From Nostoc sp. ATCC 53789 (GTDB taxonomy: Bacteria > Cyanobacteriota > Cyanobacteriia > Cyanobacteriales > Nostocaceae): DNA of 64,000 nt. Below are positions 26,025-34,757 of this stretch, in pieces. The notes beneath the pieces were generated by a model. It was not told where the DNA came from, did not search any database, and saw only the letters and a list, made by a program, of their open reading frames with translations. How positions within the stretch are numbered: the first letter of the stretch is position 1; each line of letters starts with the position of its first letter. Where the stretch lies: positions 6,873,501 to 6,937,500 of the forward strand of contig NZ_CP046703.1 of assembly GCF_009873495.1 (NCBI RefSeq), written 5' to 3'. Position numbers and translations under genes: made by a program.

Positions 26025-26630
26025 ATGAACAACATCTTTTCCAAACTCAGAGACTTTGTAGGTCTAAATGAGCAAGTGGAATACGAATATTACGAAGAAG
26101 AACCAGAAACAGATAATAATAATTACCAAAATCTGTATCAGCAAGAAAATCCCCAACCCCCAGCCCCACAAGAGAGCGCAACCGCTCAGAATCGACGCTG
26201 GCGGGAACCAGTGCCTACAATGGGAGATGATATCGCAGCAGGTTCAAAGCCAATGGGGAATGTGATTGGTATGCCAGGAGCAATTAACGGAATTTCGGAA
26301 GTTTTAGTCCTCGAACCACGCACCTTTGAAGAAATGCCCCAGGCAATTCAAGCGTTGCGAGAACGGAAGTCAGTGGTATTAAATCTGACAATCATGGACC
26401 CAGACCAAGCTCAACGAGCAGTAGATTTTGTTGCAGGTGGTACTTACGCACTAGATGGACATCAAGAGCGCATCGGTGAGAGCATCTTCTTGTTTACACC
26501 AAGCTGTGTCCAAGTTAGCACCCAAGGTGGCGTTCTTCATGAAGTACCACAACCGCCAGCACGTCCTTCTCGTCCTACAGGTTCTCCAAATCAAACCTGG
26601 GGCAACGAAACTAATCGGATGGCACAATAG
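26025..26630 (+). CDS. sepF: Cell division protein SepF (Cdv2)
   Basis: SepF bundles FtsZ filaments and helps tether the ring to the membrane. The 201-residue product has an N-terminal amphipathic helix (MNNIFSKLRDFVGL), an acidic Tyr/Asn/Gln-rich linker up to about residue 85, and the SepF core at about residues 88-170 (VLVLEPRTFEEMPQAIQALRERKSVVLNL, then GGTYALDGHQERIGESIFLFTP). A Pro-rich tail ends the protein. AGGAGAG lies about 12 nt before the ATG. The order pipY-sepF-proC is widely conserved in cyanobacteria and Gram-positive bacteria. Confidence 0.96.
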   Translation: MNNIFSKLRDFVGLNEQVEYEYYEEEPETDNNNYQNLYQQENPQPPAPQESATAQNRRWREPVPTMGDDIAAGSKPMGNVIGMPGAINGISEVLVLEPRTFEEMPQAIQALRERKSVVLNLTIMDPDQAQRAVDFVAGGTYALDGHQERIGESIFLFTPSCVQVSTQGGVLHEVPQPPARPSRPTGSPNQTWGNETNRMAQ

Positions 26631-26636
26631 AGTTAA

Positions 26637-26735
26637 ATTAGTTGTTAGTCCTTTGTCCTTTGTCATTTATCTCGGGTTTTGATCGTAGTGACAAATGACA
26701 AACGACAGAGGACTAATGACAAATGACTAACGATC
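26637..26735. repeat. Heptamer repeat tract between sepF and proC
   Basis: TTAGTCC/TTTGTCC units are followed by their complements (GACAAAT, GACTAAT), forming a potential hairpin. Confidence 0.7.
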
Positions 26736-26736
26736 A

Positions 26737-27555
26737 ATGACTATAAAATTTGGTTTAATTGGTGGTGGGGTAATGGGAGAAGCGCTCTTATCCCGCCTTA
26801 TCGCGCGTGGAATTTATCAATCATCAGAAGTCATAGTTAGCGAACCGCTACCTTCACGCCTAGATTTTTTGCAACAGCAATACGGTGTTGCTGTGACGAC
26901 AGATAATAGTGAGGTTTTCACCCAAGCCAAAGAAGTTGTATTTTTGGCAGTAAAACCGCAGGTGTTCAGCGCGATCGCGCAAGAATTAGCAGATATTGAT
27001 ATTATTAATAGAGAACAATCACCCCTGATAATTTCCATATTGGCGGGTGTGCCTTTAAGTCAGCTAGAAGCTGCATTTGTGCAATTGCCAGTTATCAGAG
27101 CAATGCCCAACACTCCAGCCACTGTGGGAGCAGGAATTACCGCCATTTGTTCCGGTGCATATACTAATACCAAGCATCACCAAATAGCACAACAAGTTTT
27201 TTCTGCTGTGGGCGAAGTTGTGGAAGTCTCAGAAGGGCTGATGGATGCAGTTACAGGGCTATCTGGTAGCGGCCCCGCTTACGTGGCGCTGCTAGTAGAA
27301 TCACTTGCTGATGGCGGAGTATCCGCAGGTTTACCTAGAGCAATTGCTAATCAATTAGCATTGCAAACCGTACTGGGAACAGCGAAACTGTTGTATGAAA
27401 CCAAAATGCACCCAGCAGAACTTAAAGATCGCGTTACCAGTCCCGGTGGTACAACCATTGCGGGAATTGCCAAGTTAGAACAGGCAGGATTTCGTTCAGC
27501 TTTAATTGAAGCAGTGAAAGCTGCCACAGAGCGATCGCAAGAACTGGGAAAATAA
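26737..27555 (+). CDS. proC: Pyrroline-5-carboxylate reductase
   Basis: Last step of proline synthesis, NAD(P)H-dependent. It has 272 residues. The Rossmann motif GLIGGGVMGEALLSRLI is at residues 6-22; MPNTPATVGAGITAI and the C-terminal signature ELKDRVTSPGGTTIAGI are diagnostic. No membrane segment. It lies downstream of pipY and sepF on the same strand but after a repeat tract, so co-transcription is uncertain. A further repeat tract (27561-27622) follows. Confidence 0.97.
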   Translation: MTIKFGLIGGGVMGEALLSRLIARGIYQSSEVIVSEPLPSRLDFLQQQYGVAVTTDNSEVFTQAKEVVFLAVKPQVFSAIAQELADIDIINREQSPLIISILAGVPLSQLEAAFVQLPVIRAMPNTPATVGAGITAICSGAYTNTKHHQIAQQVFSAVGEVVEVSEGLMDAVTGLSGSGPAYVALLVESLADGGVSAGLPRAIANQLALQTVLGTAKLLYETKMHPAELKDRVTSPGGTTIAGIAKLEQAGFRSALIEAVKAATERSQELGK

Positions 27556-27560
27556 TTAAA

Positions 27561-27622
27561 GAGTCATTAGTCATTGGTCATTTGTGCAAAACTAATGACT
27601 AATGACAAATGACAAATGACTA
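27561..27622. repeat. Heptamer repeat tract after proC
   Basis: AGTCATT/GGTCATT units and complementary AATGACT/AATGACA units flank a short centre, with hairpin potential that may terminate proC. Confidence 0.7.
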
Positions 27623-27683
27623 TTAACGAAGTTGACAAAAGACTCGTTAGTATAGTAAACAATCTGGTTGCAAATGTGATTGA

Positions 27684-30362
27684 GTGAATTATCCTGCGCC
27701 GTCTCCAGAACTTGACTTAGGGTCTATATTTCCCTTTGATCTGGATCAGTTTCAAAAAGAAGCGATCGCGTCCCTAAATGCTGGACGCTCCGTAGTCGTG
27801 TGTGCGCCCACAGGTTCGGGCAAAACATTAGTCGGAGAATACGCCATTTATCGCGCCCTAGCGCGAGGAAAACGTGTATTTTATACTACTCCCCTAAAGG
27901 CGCTGTCGAATCAAAAATTACGTGACTTTCGAGAAAAATTTGGGTTTGATCAAGTCGGACTGTTAACTGGAGATGCCTCCATTCACAGGGATGCACCGAT
28001 TTTGGTGATGACCACAGAAATTTTCCGAAATATGCTCTATGGCACACCCATCGGGCAAGTCGGCATCTCATTAGTAGACGTGGAAGCGGTGATACTTGAT
28101 GAGTGCCACTACATGAACGATCGCCAGCGCGGTACAGTTTGGGAAGAATCCATCATCTATTGTCCCCGGGAAGTGCAACTGGCAGCCCTCTCAGCAACGG
28201 TTGCCAACAGCGATCAACTCACCGATTGGTTAAATCGCGTTCACGGCCCAACAGACCTGATTTACTCAGATTTTCGCCCAGTTCCCTTAGAATTTCACTT
28301 TTGCAATCCCAAAGGGTTATTTCCCCTGTTGAATGATAGCAAAACCAAAATTAACCCTCGCCTTCTTCAGAAGAAGAAGGGGAGAGGGGGAGAAAGGGAC
28401 AGGGGAAGAAGTGGTAGACCGGAAGCTCCTGGCATAATTTATACTTTAAGCCAGTTAGAGCAACGGGATATGCTCCCAGCAATTTACTTTATCTTCAGTC
28501 GCCGGGGATGTGATAAAGCGGTGGCAGAAGTGGGTGATTTATGGCTGGTAAATAATGAAGAATCTCAGATTTTACGGCAACAGATTGATGACTTTTTAGC
28601 CCGCAATCCCGAAGCTGGGCGTTCTGGACAAATTGCACCCCTATACCGAGGAATTGCTGCCCACCACGCCGGAATTTTGCCTGCTTGGAAAGCCCTGGTA
28701 GAAGAACTATTTCAGCAAGGGCTGATTAAAGTAGTATTCGCCACGGAAACACTGGCCGCGGGAATTAATATGCCCGCTCGGACAACGGTAATTTCTACCC
28801 TTTCCAAGCGGACTGACACCGGACACCGCCTGTTAAATGCTTCCGAATTCTTGCAAATGGCGGGACGGGCAGGCCGCCGGGGGATGGATAAACAAGGTCA
28901 TGTGGTGACAGTCCAAACTCCCTTTGAAGGAGCCAAAGAAGCGGCATATTTGGGGACATCCAAGCCAGACCCCCTTGTAAGCCAGTTTACGCCCAGTTAT
29001 GGCATGGTACTCAACTTGCTGCAAACCCACACCCTAGAGCAAACCAGGGAACTGATAGAGCGCAGTTTTGGGCAGTACATGGCGACATTGCATTTAAGAC
29101 CAGAATACGATGAGATTGCCGAACTGGAAAAACAATTAGCTCAACTACATGAGCAAATCGCCGCCGTTGATGAAAATGAACTGGCTATTTATGAAAAATT
29201 GCGGCAACGTTTGAAAGTAGAACGCCAAATATTAAAAACCCTGCAAGAGCAAGCACAGGAAGATAGAAAAGAAGAATTAGGGATGATGTTAGACTTTGCA
29301 GTGTCAGGAACTCTGTTGAGTCTCAAAGGCAAAAACATCACAGTGTCTTCACCCGTAACCGCAGTGTTAGTGGGAAAATCGCCTGGTTCTGGTCAAGCTC
29401 CCTACTTGGTATGCTTAGGGCATGATAATCGCTGGTATGTGGCAACCACAGGGGATGTAGTCGATTTATATGCCGAATTACCACGCATTGAAGTGTCACC
29501 TGATTTACTACCACCCCCAGAGATGCCTTTGAAGCCAGGACAGTCACGTCGTGGTAACGAAGAAAGCTTTGCGATCGCAGTGCGTATTCCCAATCCGATA
29601 GAATCTTTGCATCTAGCACCAGAAGTAGCAGAACAACTAAGTCGCACTGCTGCTGTCCAACAGCAATTAGAAGCTCATCCCCTACATCAATCAGGCAATG
29701 CTGCCACGCTTTTCAAGCGTCGCGCCAAATATGTTGAACTAGAAGCCGAACTCGAACAGTTACAAGGGCAAGTAGAGCAACACTCACAACGTCATTGGGA
29801 AGAATTTCTCAATTTAATCTTAATTCTGCAACACTTTGGCGCTTTAGATAACTTAGTGCCCACACAATTAGGGCGAATTGCTGCCGCTATTCGGGGTGAG
29901 AATGAATTGTGGTTGGGTTTAGTATTTGCTAGTGGTGAATTGGACAACTTAGATCCCCACCATTTAGCCGCCGCCGCCGCCGGTTTGGTGATGGAAACGC
30001 CCCGTCCAGATAGTAAGGTTAACTTTGAGCTTAGTAATGAAGTGGCAGAAGCCTTAGCCAAATTACGGGGAATTCGTCGCCAAATGTTCCAACTACAACG
30101 GCGGTATAACGTAGCGCTGCCTATATGGTTGGAATTTGAGTTAATTGCCATAGTCGAACAATGGGCGCTGGGAATGGAGTGGACAGAACTCTGCGAAAAC
30201 ACCACCTTGGATGAAGGCGATGTGGTGAGAATTCTCCGCCGGACGTTGGATTTATTATCACAAATACCCCACGTTCCACATCTGCCAGACTCTTTCTTGC
30301 GTAATGCTTATCGAGCGATGCAGTTGATTGATAGATTCCCTGTGAATGAGGTGGTGGAATAA
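27684..30362 (+). CDS. Ski2/Mtr4-like DExH RNA helicase
   Basis: ATP-dependent RNA helicase of superfamily 2, probably acting in RNA turnover or processing. It has 892 residues from GTG 27684, which directly follows an in-frame TGA, so no earlier start is possible. Motif I is CAPTGSGKTLVGEYA at about residues 39-53, motif II DECHYMNDRQRG, motif III SATVAN; motif VI QMAGRAGRRGMD near 392. The C-terminal DSHCT-like domain ends at LIDRFPVNEV. A low-complexity insert of about 20 residues (KKKGRGGERDRGRSGR) near residue 230 is encoded by repeat-like purine-rich DNA at 28361-28425 and is not typical of the family. Confidence 0.93.
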   Translation: MNYPAPSPELDLGSIFPFDLDQFQKEAIASLNAGRSVVVCAPTGSGKTLVGEYAIYRALARGKRVFYTTPLKALSNQKLRDFREKFGFDQVGLLTGDASIHRDAPILVMTTEIFRNMLYGTPIGQVGISLVDVEAVILDECHYMNDRQRGTVWEESIIYCPREVQLAALSATVANSDQLTDWLNRVHGPTDLIYSDFRPVPLEFHFCNPKGLFPLLNDSKTKINPRLLQKKKGRGGERDRGRSGRPEAPGIIYTLSQLEQRDMLPAIYFIFSRRGCDKAVAEVGDLWLVNNEESQILRQQIDDFLARNPEAGRSGQIAPLYRGIAAHHAGILPAWKALVEELFQQGLIKVVFATETLAAGINMPARTTVISTLSKRTDTGHRLLNASEFLQMAGRAGRRGMDKQGHVVTVQTPFEGAKEAAYLGTSKPDPLVSQFTPSYGMVLNLLQTHTLEQTRELIERSFGQYMATLHLRPEYDEIAELEKQLAQLHEQIAAVDENELAIYEKLRQRLKVERQILKTLQEQAQEDRKEELGMMLDFAVSGTLLSLKGKNITVSSPVTAVLVGKSPGSGQAPYLVCLGHDNRWYVATTGDVVDLYAELPRIEVSPDLLPPPEMPLKPGQSRRGNEESFAIAVRIPNPIESLHLAPEVAEQLSRTAAVQQQLEAHPLHQSGNAATLFKRRAKYVELEAELEQLQGQVEQHSQRHWEEFLNLILILQHFGALDNLVPTQLGRIAAAIRGENELWLGLVFASGELDNLDPHHLAAAAAGLVMETPRPDSKVNFELSNEVAEALAKLRGIRRQMFQLQRRYNVALPIWLEFELIAIVEQWALGMEWTELCENTTLDEGDVVRILRRTLDLLSQIPHVPHLPDSFLRNAYRAMQLIDRFPVNEVVE

Positions 30363-30450
30363 ACAGCACACTCTTAGGCACAGAGAGTCTTTGATAATTT
30401 CTTTGCGTATTTTTCTTTCAGGACTACGCAAAACTAGACATTTACATTTT

Positions 30451-30474
30451 AGGGGCAATTCATGAATTGCCCCT
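30451..30474. terminator. Perfect 24-bp palindrome, terminator between convergent genes
   Basis: Arms AGGGGCAATTCA and TGAATTGCCCCT are fully complementary with no spacer, flanked by a T run on one side. It is placed between the helicase stop (30362) and the minus-strand gene ending at 30615. Confidence 0.6.
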
Positions 30475-30614
30475 AAGAACTGTCCCAAGAATGATTTAAA
30501 TTTAATAGTAGTGGTACGTAGTTAAAAATGCTTTTTTGGTTTCGTATATCTTCTATACGTAATTAATCACATGTATTTAACAGAAGTTGTAGTCGCTATC
30601 AGTGCTATTCAACC

Positions 30615-30998
30615 TTAGTACACCAAGTTTCCAGTACCGCGCAACTGACGCAAAGAATTGATGCACAATGGACAGTCGCAGCCGAATGTCTTAATTGCAG
30701 CATCACTTTCTTCATCAGTAAAATTCAACATAGCAACATTCTGATCTGATACTGATGTGACAATAGTTGCAGAACGGTTAGAGGTATACGGTTTCGTTCT
30801 CTCTGAATCTCGAATACACACAAAATCTTTTCCACCATGTGGGTTAGTGATACAGGTACGACCGTCTTCTGTGTGCAGTAATCGCTGTGTAATACTACCA
30901 CCACTAGCATGGGCAGGATGAAATGCCACCAGCGTAGACATCATCGACACAAAGATTGAGGAAGTGGAAAGCAAATTCAGAAGAATTTTTTTGTTCAT
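30615..30998 (-). CDS. Small exported protein with Cys motif, unknown function
   Basis: Function not recognised. The 127-residue product has an N-terminal signal peptide (MNKKILLNLLSTSSIFVSMM, hydrophobic, ending near AHA31). The mature part has Cys pairs: one in RTCITNPHGG, one in FVCIRD, and a C-terminal cluster FGCDCPLCINSLRQLRG. The C-x-C-x2-C cluster could bind a metal or form disulfides. It is located upstream of the His-rich metal ATPase but divergent from it. Possibly a periplasmic or outer-surface protein; no homologous family can be named. Confidence 0.75.
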   Translation of the reverse strand: MNKKILLNLLSTSSIFVSMMSTLVAFHPAHASGGSITQRLLHTEDGRTCITNPHGGKDFVCIRDSERTKPYTSNRSATIVTSVSDQNVAMLNFTDEESDAAIKTFGCDCPLCINSLRQLRGTGNLVY

Positions 30999-31448
30999 AG
31001 ATTTCCTTGAGAAAATTGTCTACTAGCTTAGGGTATTCGATTCACTTTCAAACTTCAAGTGGGTTTCACCCTAAGAATAGCTAGCTTGACACTTGTTATT
31101 TAAGAAAGTTCCATATAGTTTGATCGCAAAGTAGTTGTCATAGCAGAATTAAGCAGTCAAACAGGCTTGAAGTTTATGGATCAAGACTTTAAAATTTTGT
31201 ACAAAGCGATAAATTGCTCACTACGAACAAAAATTATATCTTAGATTCTTCTACAAAATTGATAACTAATATAGCTATCTTTATAGAATTATAAATCTTA
31301 ATCTGAACCAAAAAATAGCATAAGTATTTAGTAATAAATCTGATATAGATTCTCATTCTTAAATGTTCAACTTGTAAAAATCTCTTTTTTTTATTACATT
31401 TGGAAAAAGGCTCATATACCAAGTAATTTACTAGCCTCAACACAAAAA
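30999..31448. other. Divergent intergenic region, 450 nt
   Basis: AT-rich sequence between the small exported protein (minus) and the metal ATPase (plus). It carries a piece of the dispersed repeat also found inside the MITE at 24025 (AGCGATAAATTGCTCACTAC at 31205-31224). A TTG/ATT-rich frame on the minus strand at 31234-31479 is judged spurious. I found no clear SmtB or MerR operator for the ATPase. Confidence 0.4.
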
Positions 31449-33431
31449 ATGAAGCAAAAACTACATTCAGAATCTTCAAGTTGTTGCAACGGTGAACACA
31501 CTCATGATGAGAATCATCATCACGATCATGATGAGAATCATAACCATGACCACAATCACGATCACGGTGGAGAATTCAATCTAAAAAATGAGGTATTGCC
31601 TTTAGTAGCAATTTTAAGTTTATATGTGCCTGGTGTAATTTTTGAAAATCAATTACACAATACATTCTACTCAATAGGTGAATATCTGCTTTTCATCCCT
31701 GCCTATTTATTGAGTGGATGGAGTGTTTTAAAAACGGCTGGACGCAATATACTTAAAGGTAGATTATTTGATGAAACTTTTTTGATGACAGTAGCGACAC
31801 TAGGGGCGATCGCAATTCATAAATTGCCCGAAGCTGTTGGAGTCATGCTGTTTTATAAAATTGGCGAATTGTTCCAGGATATTGCTGTTAGTCGTTCCCG
31901 TAGTTCCATCAAAGCCTTATTGGAAGTTCGCCCAGACTATGCAAATATCCAAATAGAAGGAGGACTAAAAAAAGTCCGCCCAGAAACAGTAAATATTGGA
32001 GATATTATCGTCGTCAAACCGGGGGAAAAGATTCCCTTGGATGGTGAGATTATAGATGGAAATTCGCAAGTTGATACATCTGCATTAACTGGAGAATCTG
32101 TACCGCGAACAGTGAGACTGGGTGAAATAGTTTTGGCTGGGATGATAAATAAAATGGGTGTTCTCAGCATTAGAGTCACCAAACTATTTGATGACTCTGC
32201 TATTGCCAAGATTTTAGACTTGGTGCAAAATGCCAAAAGCAAAAAAGCAGAGACAGAAAAATTCATTACTAAATTTGCCCGATATTATACGCCAATAGTA
32301 GTTTTTATATCTCTAGCAGTTGCTTTATTACCTCCTTTATTCATTTCTGGTGCGAGTTCTTCAGAATGGGTTTATCGTGCCTTAATTTTGCTAGTTATTT
32401 CCTGTCCCTGTGGACTCGTTATCAGTATTCCGTTAGGTTACTTTGGAGGTGTGGGAGGTGCAGCTAGACGGGGGATTTTGGTTAAAGGCTCTACTTTTTT
32501 AGATACTCTAAATGCAGTCAATACAGTTGTATTTGATAAAACTGGAACGTTAACTAAAGGCGTATTTAAAGTAGTAAAAACAGTAGCATTAAATGGCTAC
32601 AATGAAACAGAATTGCTGCAATTAGCTGCCAAAGTAGAATCGCACTCAAATCATCCCATCGCTCAATCTATCCTTAAGGCTTATGGGGGAAAGATTGATG
32701 AATTTGAGGTGAGAGATTATGAAGAGATTGCAGGCTATGGAATTAGAGCCAAGGTTGAAAATAGGGTAGTGATAGCGGGAAGCGATCGCCTACTCCACAG
32801 AGAGAATATTGCTCATGATAATTGCCAGCTAGAGGGAACAGTTGTTCATTTAGCGGTGGATAATATTTACGTTGGGTATATTGTCATTGCTGATGAACTG
32901 AAAGAAGATGCGAGACACGCTATTCAAGCACTCAAGCGAATGGGTGTAGAAAGAACAGTAATGTTGACAGGAGATAATCAAGCGATCGCTTCCCGAATTG
33001 CCGAACAGCTAGGCATAGATACTTACGAAGCAGACTTATTACCAGAAGAAAAAGTTAATGCCATTGAGAAATTACTCAGCACTGCCGGCAAGCATGGTAA
33101 AGTTGCCTTTGTTGGGGATGGTATTAATGATGCGCCAGTGATTGCTAGAGCCGATGTTGGGATGGCAATGGGTGGTTTAGGTTCAGATGCAGCCATCGAA
33201 ACTGCTGATATTGTTATCATGACAGATGCGCCATCAAAGGTAGCAGAAGCAATACAAATCGCCAGAAAAACAAGGCAAATTGTTTGGCAAAATATTGGCT
33301 TTGCTTTAGCAATTAAAGCTGTGTTTATTGGATTGGGTATTTTAGGTATAGCGACAATGTGGGAAGCTGTCTTTGCTGATGTTGGAGTAGCATTGCTGGC
33401 AATTTTAAATGCAACTAGAGCGATGAAATAA
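31449..33431 (+). CDS. P1B-type heavy-metal translocating ATPase (Zn/Cd/Pb class)
   Basis: Inner-membrane metal exporter of 660 residues. The N-terminus has a CC pair followed by a His/Asp-rich stretch at about residues 16-40 (HHHDHDENHNHDHNHDHGG) in place of an HMA domain. The transmembrane metal site is CPC at 319-321 (SCPCGLVIS), the phosphorylation site Asp363 in DKTGTLT, the HP motif in HSNHPIAQS, and the hinge GDGINDAP. The CPC motif with a DK-poor last helix and the His-rich tail fits zinc/cadmium/lead exporters such as cyanobacterial ZiaA or AztA rather than copper pumps. The exact metal is inferred. Confidence 0.93.
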   Translation: MKQKLHSESSSCCNGEHTHDENHHHDHDENHNHDHNHDHGGEFNLKNEVLPLVAILSLYVPGVIFENQLHNTFYSIGEYLLFIPAYLLSGWSVLKTAGRNILKGRLFDETFLMTVATLGAIAIHKLPEAVGVMLFYKIGELFQDIAVSRSRSSIKALLEVRPDYANIQIEGGLKKVRPETVNIGDIIVVKPGEKIPLDGEIIDGNSQVDTSALTGESVPRTVRLGEIVLAGMINKMGVLSIRVTKLFDDSAIAKILDLVQNAKSKKAETEKFITKFARYYTPIVVFISLAVALLPPLFISGASSSEWVYRALILLVISCPCGLVISIPLGYFGGVGGAARRGILVKGSTFLDTLNAVNTVVFDKTGTLTKGVFKVVKTVALNGYNETELLQLAAKVESHSNHPIAQSILKAYGGKIDEFEVRDYEEIAGYGIRAKVENRVVIAGSDRLLHRENIAHDNCQLEGTVVHLAVDNIYVGYIVIADELKEDARHAIQALKRMGVERTVMLTGDNQAIASRIAEQLGIDTYEADLLPEEKVNAIEKLLSTAGKHGKVAFVGDGINDAPVIARADVGMAMGGLGSDAAIETADIVIMTDAPSKVAEAIQIARKTRQIVWQNIGFALAIKAVFIGLGILGIATMWEAVFADVGVALLAILNATRAMK

Positions 33432-33526
33432 AATTTTTGGAAAATCGGGAATTTGTAGTTGGTAAATTGTAGTAGTTAAACTATGAGTACGTTTGACTCA
33501 TATTTTACTACCCAAGAATAGAACCT

Positions 33527-34204
33527 ATGAATTCATCAATCAAAGGCATTGCTACAGCTACCTTAGCTTTATTACTAAACTATTCAGCAAATCCAGCTTT
33601 TGCACTACCCCAGAAAATCAATCATCCAATTACTGTTGCTAAATCGCAATTATTAACAAACACCTTGATTGTTCCTGGCGAACGAGTGGGGCCAATAACA
33701 CGCACAACCACCAAGCAAGATTTAGTGAAGCTGTTTGGTGCATCCCATCTCGTTGATAAAACCATTTCCGGTGCTGAAGGAATAGGGAGTTTCGCCGCTA
33801 CTCAGGTAAATCTAAATCAGGGGCGTTCTCTGCTAATAGTTTGGAGTGATAATACTCGTACTAAACCTCTAGATGTGCGTAACCTGGGTTCAGCTTGGAA
33901 AACCCGCGAAGGTATCGGTGTTGGAACCTCATTGAGCGAGTTACGCAAGAAATTAGGTAATTTTAAACTTTATGGATTGGCGTGGGATTACGGCGGTACT
34001 ATCTTGTTGGATAGTAGTAAATTATCCCGTTATCAAGGCAAACTGATTTTACGAGTAGACGCTGCTCCCAATGCTTACGAAAAGTTTGCTAATGACTACC
34101 AAGCTGTTTCTGGGGATAGTACTTTTTCCTCCAGCGATCGCCATTGGAAACCTTTGGGAATAACACTTACAGAAATTATCGTTGTACTTAACCCAGGTGA
34201 GTAG
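33527..34204 (+). CDS. Exported cyanobacterial protein of unknown function
   Basis: 225 residues. A signal peptide is visible (MNSSIKGIATATLALLLNYS, cleavage near AFA28), so the mature protein is periplasmic or secreted. It has no Cys. The segment LIVPGERVGPITRTTTKQDLVKLFG followed by GIGVGTSLSELRKKLGNFKLYG resembles two copies of a small fold used in other cyanobacterial exported proteins, which are usually annotated as hypothetical. It lies 95 nt downstream of the metal ATPase on the same strand; co-transcription is possible, function in metal handling is only a guess. Confidence 0.8.
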   Translation: MNSSIKGIATATLALLLNYSANPAFALPQKINHPITVAKSQLLTNTLIVPGERVGPITRTTTKQDLVKLFGASHLVDKTISGAEGIGSFAATQVNLNQGRSLLIVWSDNTRTKPLDVRNLGSAWKTREGIGVGTSLSELRKKLGNFKLYGLAWDYGGTILLDSSKLSRYQGKLILRVDAAPNAYEKFANDYQAVSGDSTFSSSDRHWKPLGITLTEIIVVLNPGE

Positions 34205-34236
34205 TGGTATGCTAAACATCGGGTTACTTGCTATGT

Positions 34237-34398
34237 ATGACGAACCAAATCTTTACCAACGGTTATGCCTTAGTCATTAGCGTAGATGCAGATTTACCTG
34301 TCACGCTCAAAGATGCAAGGGCTATAGTAAATATACTGATTGATAGCGATCGCGTTGCCTATCCAGTAGAAAAACTTACACTTGAGTCTGCATTATAA
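34237..34398 (+). pseudogene. N-terminal fragment of a caspase-like (C14) peptidase gene
   Basis: A 53-codon frame starting ATG 34237 and ending TAA 34398. The start TNQIFTNGYALVISVDADLP, followed by VTLKDARAIVNILIDSDRVA, resembles the first beta-strand and helix of cyanobacterial caspase/metacaspase-homologue domains (typically GYALxIGVGxDLPVTxxDAxAL). The catalytic His and Cys would lie beyond residue 60 and are absent, so it cannot be an active protease. No strong ribosome-binding site. A terminator follows at 34564. The call rests on memory of the family and needs a search. Confidence 0.6.
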
Positions 34399-34563
34399 TC
34401 ATGAGACTTATGTAAATATACAGTTATTTAGCGCATCGAAATTACGATTTTCTCACCCAAAAAACAAGGAAAATACAGATATTCAGCTAATTGGTGTTTG
34501 TTTATACTATTTCAAATTTTTGTAATCGTTATACTCATAACTTAGGTTCTACCTGGGAATTAG

Positions 34564-34590
34564 GAAGTGGCTTTGCCACTTCTTTTTATT
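34564..34590 (+). terminator. Rho-independent terminator
   Basis: A perfect 8-bp stem GAAGTGGC / GCCACTTC with a TTT loop is followed by TTTTTATT. It lies downstream of the caspase-like fragment. The rest of 34399-34757 is AT-rich with no gene visible. Confidence 0.85.
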
Positions 34591-34757
34591 AATTTAGGAA
34601 CCCAGTAAAAATAAATTAAAAGTTAAAAGTAATTTGTTGAACTTTTAACTTTTATTAGCTGTCATATCATGTCCATTTAATTGACTATAAAATAATTATT
34701 CTGTCAAGCTATAGCTTTGTAAGCTTCAACAGAATTTTGGTCAATGTAGACATGATA

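Noticed and set aside
29792..30205. 137-codon frame antisense to the helicase
   Set aside because: Shadow of the DSHCT-domain coding strand; no independent start signal or motif.
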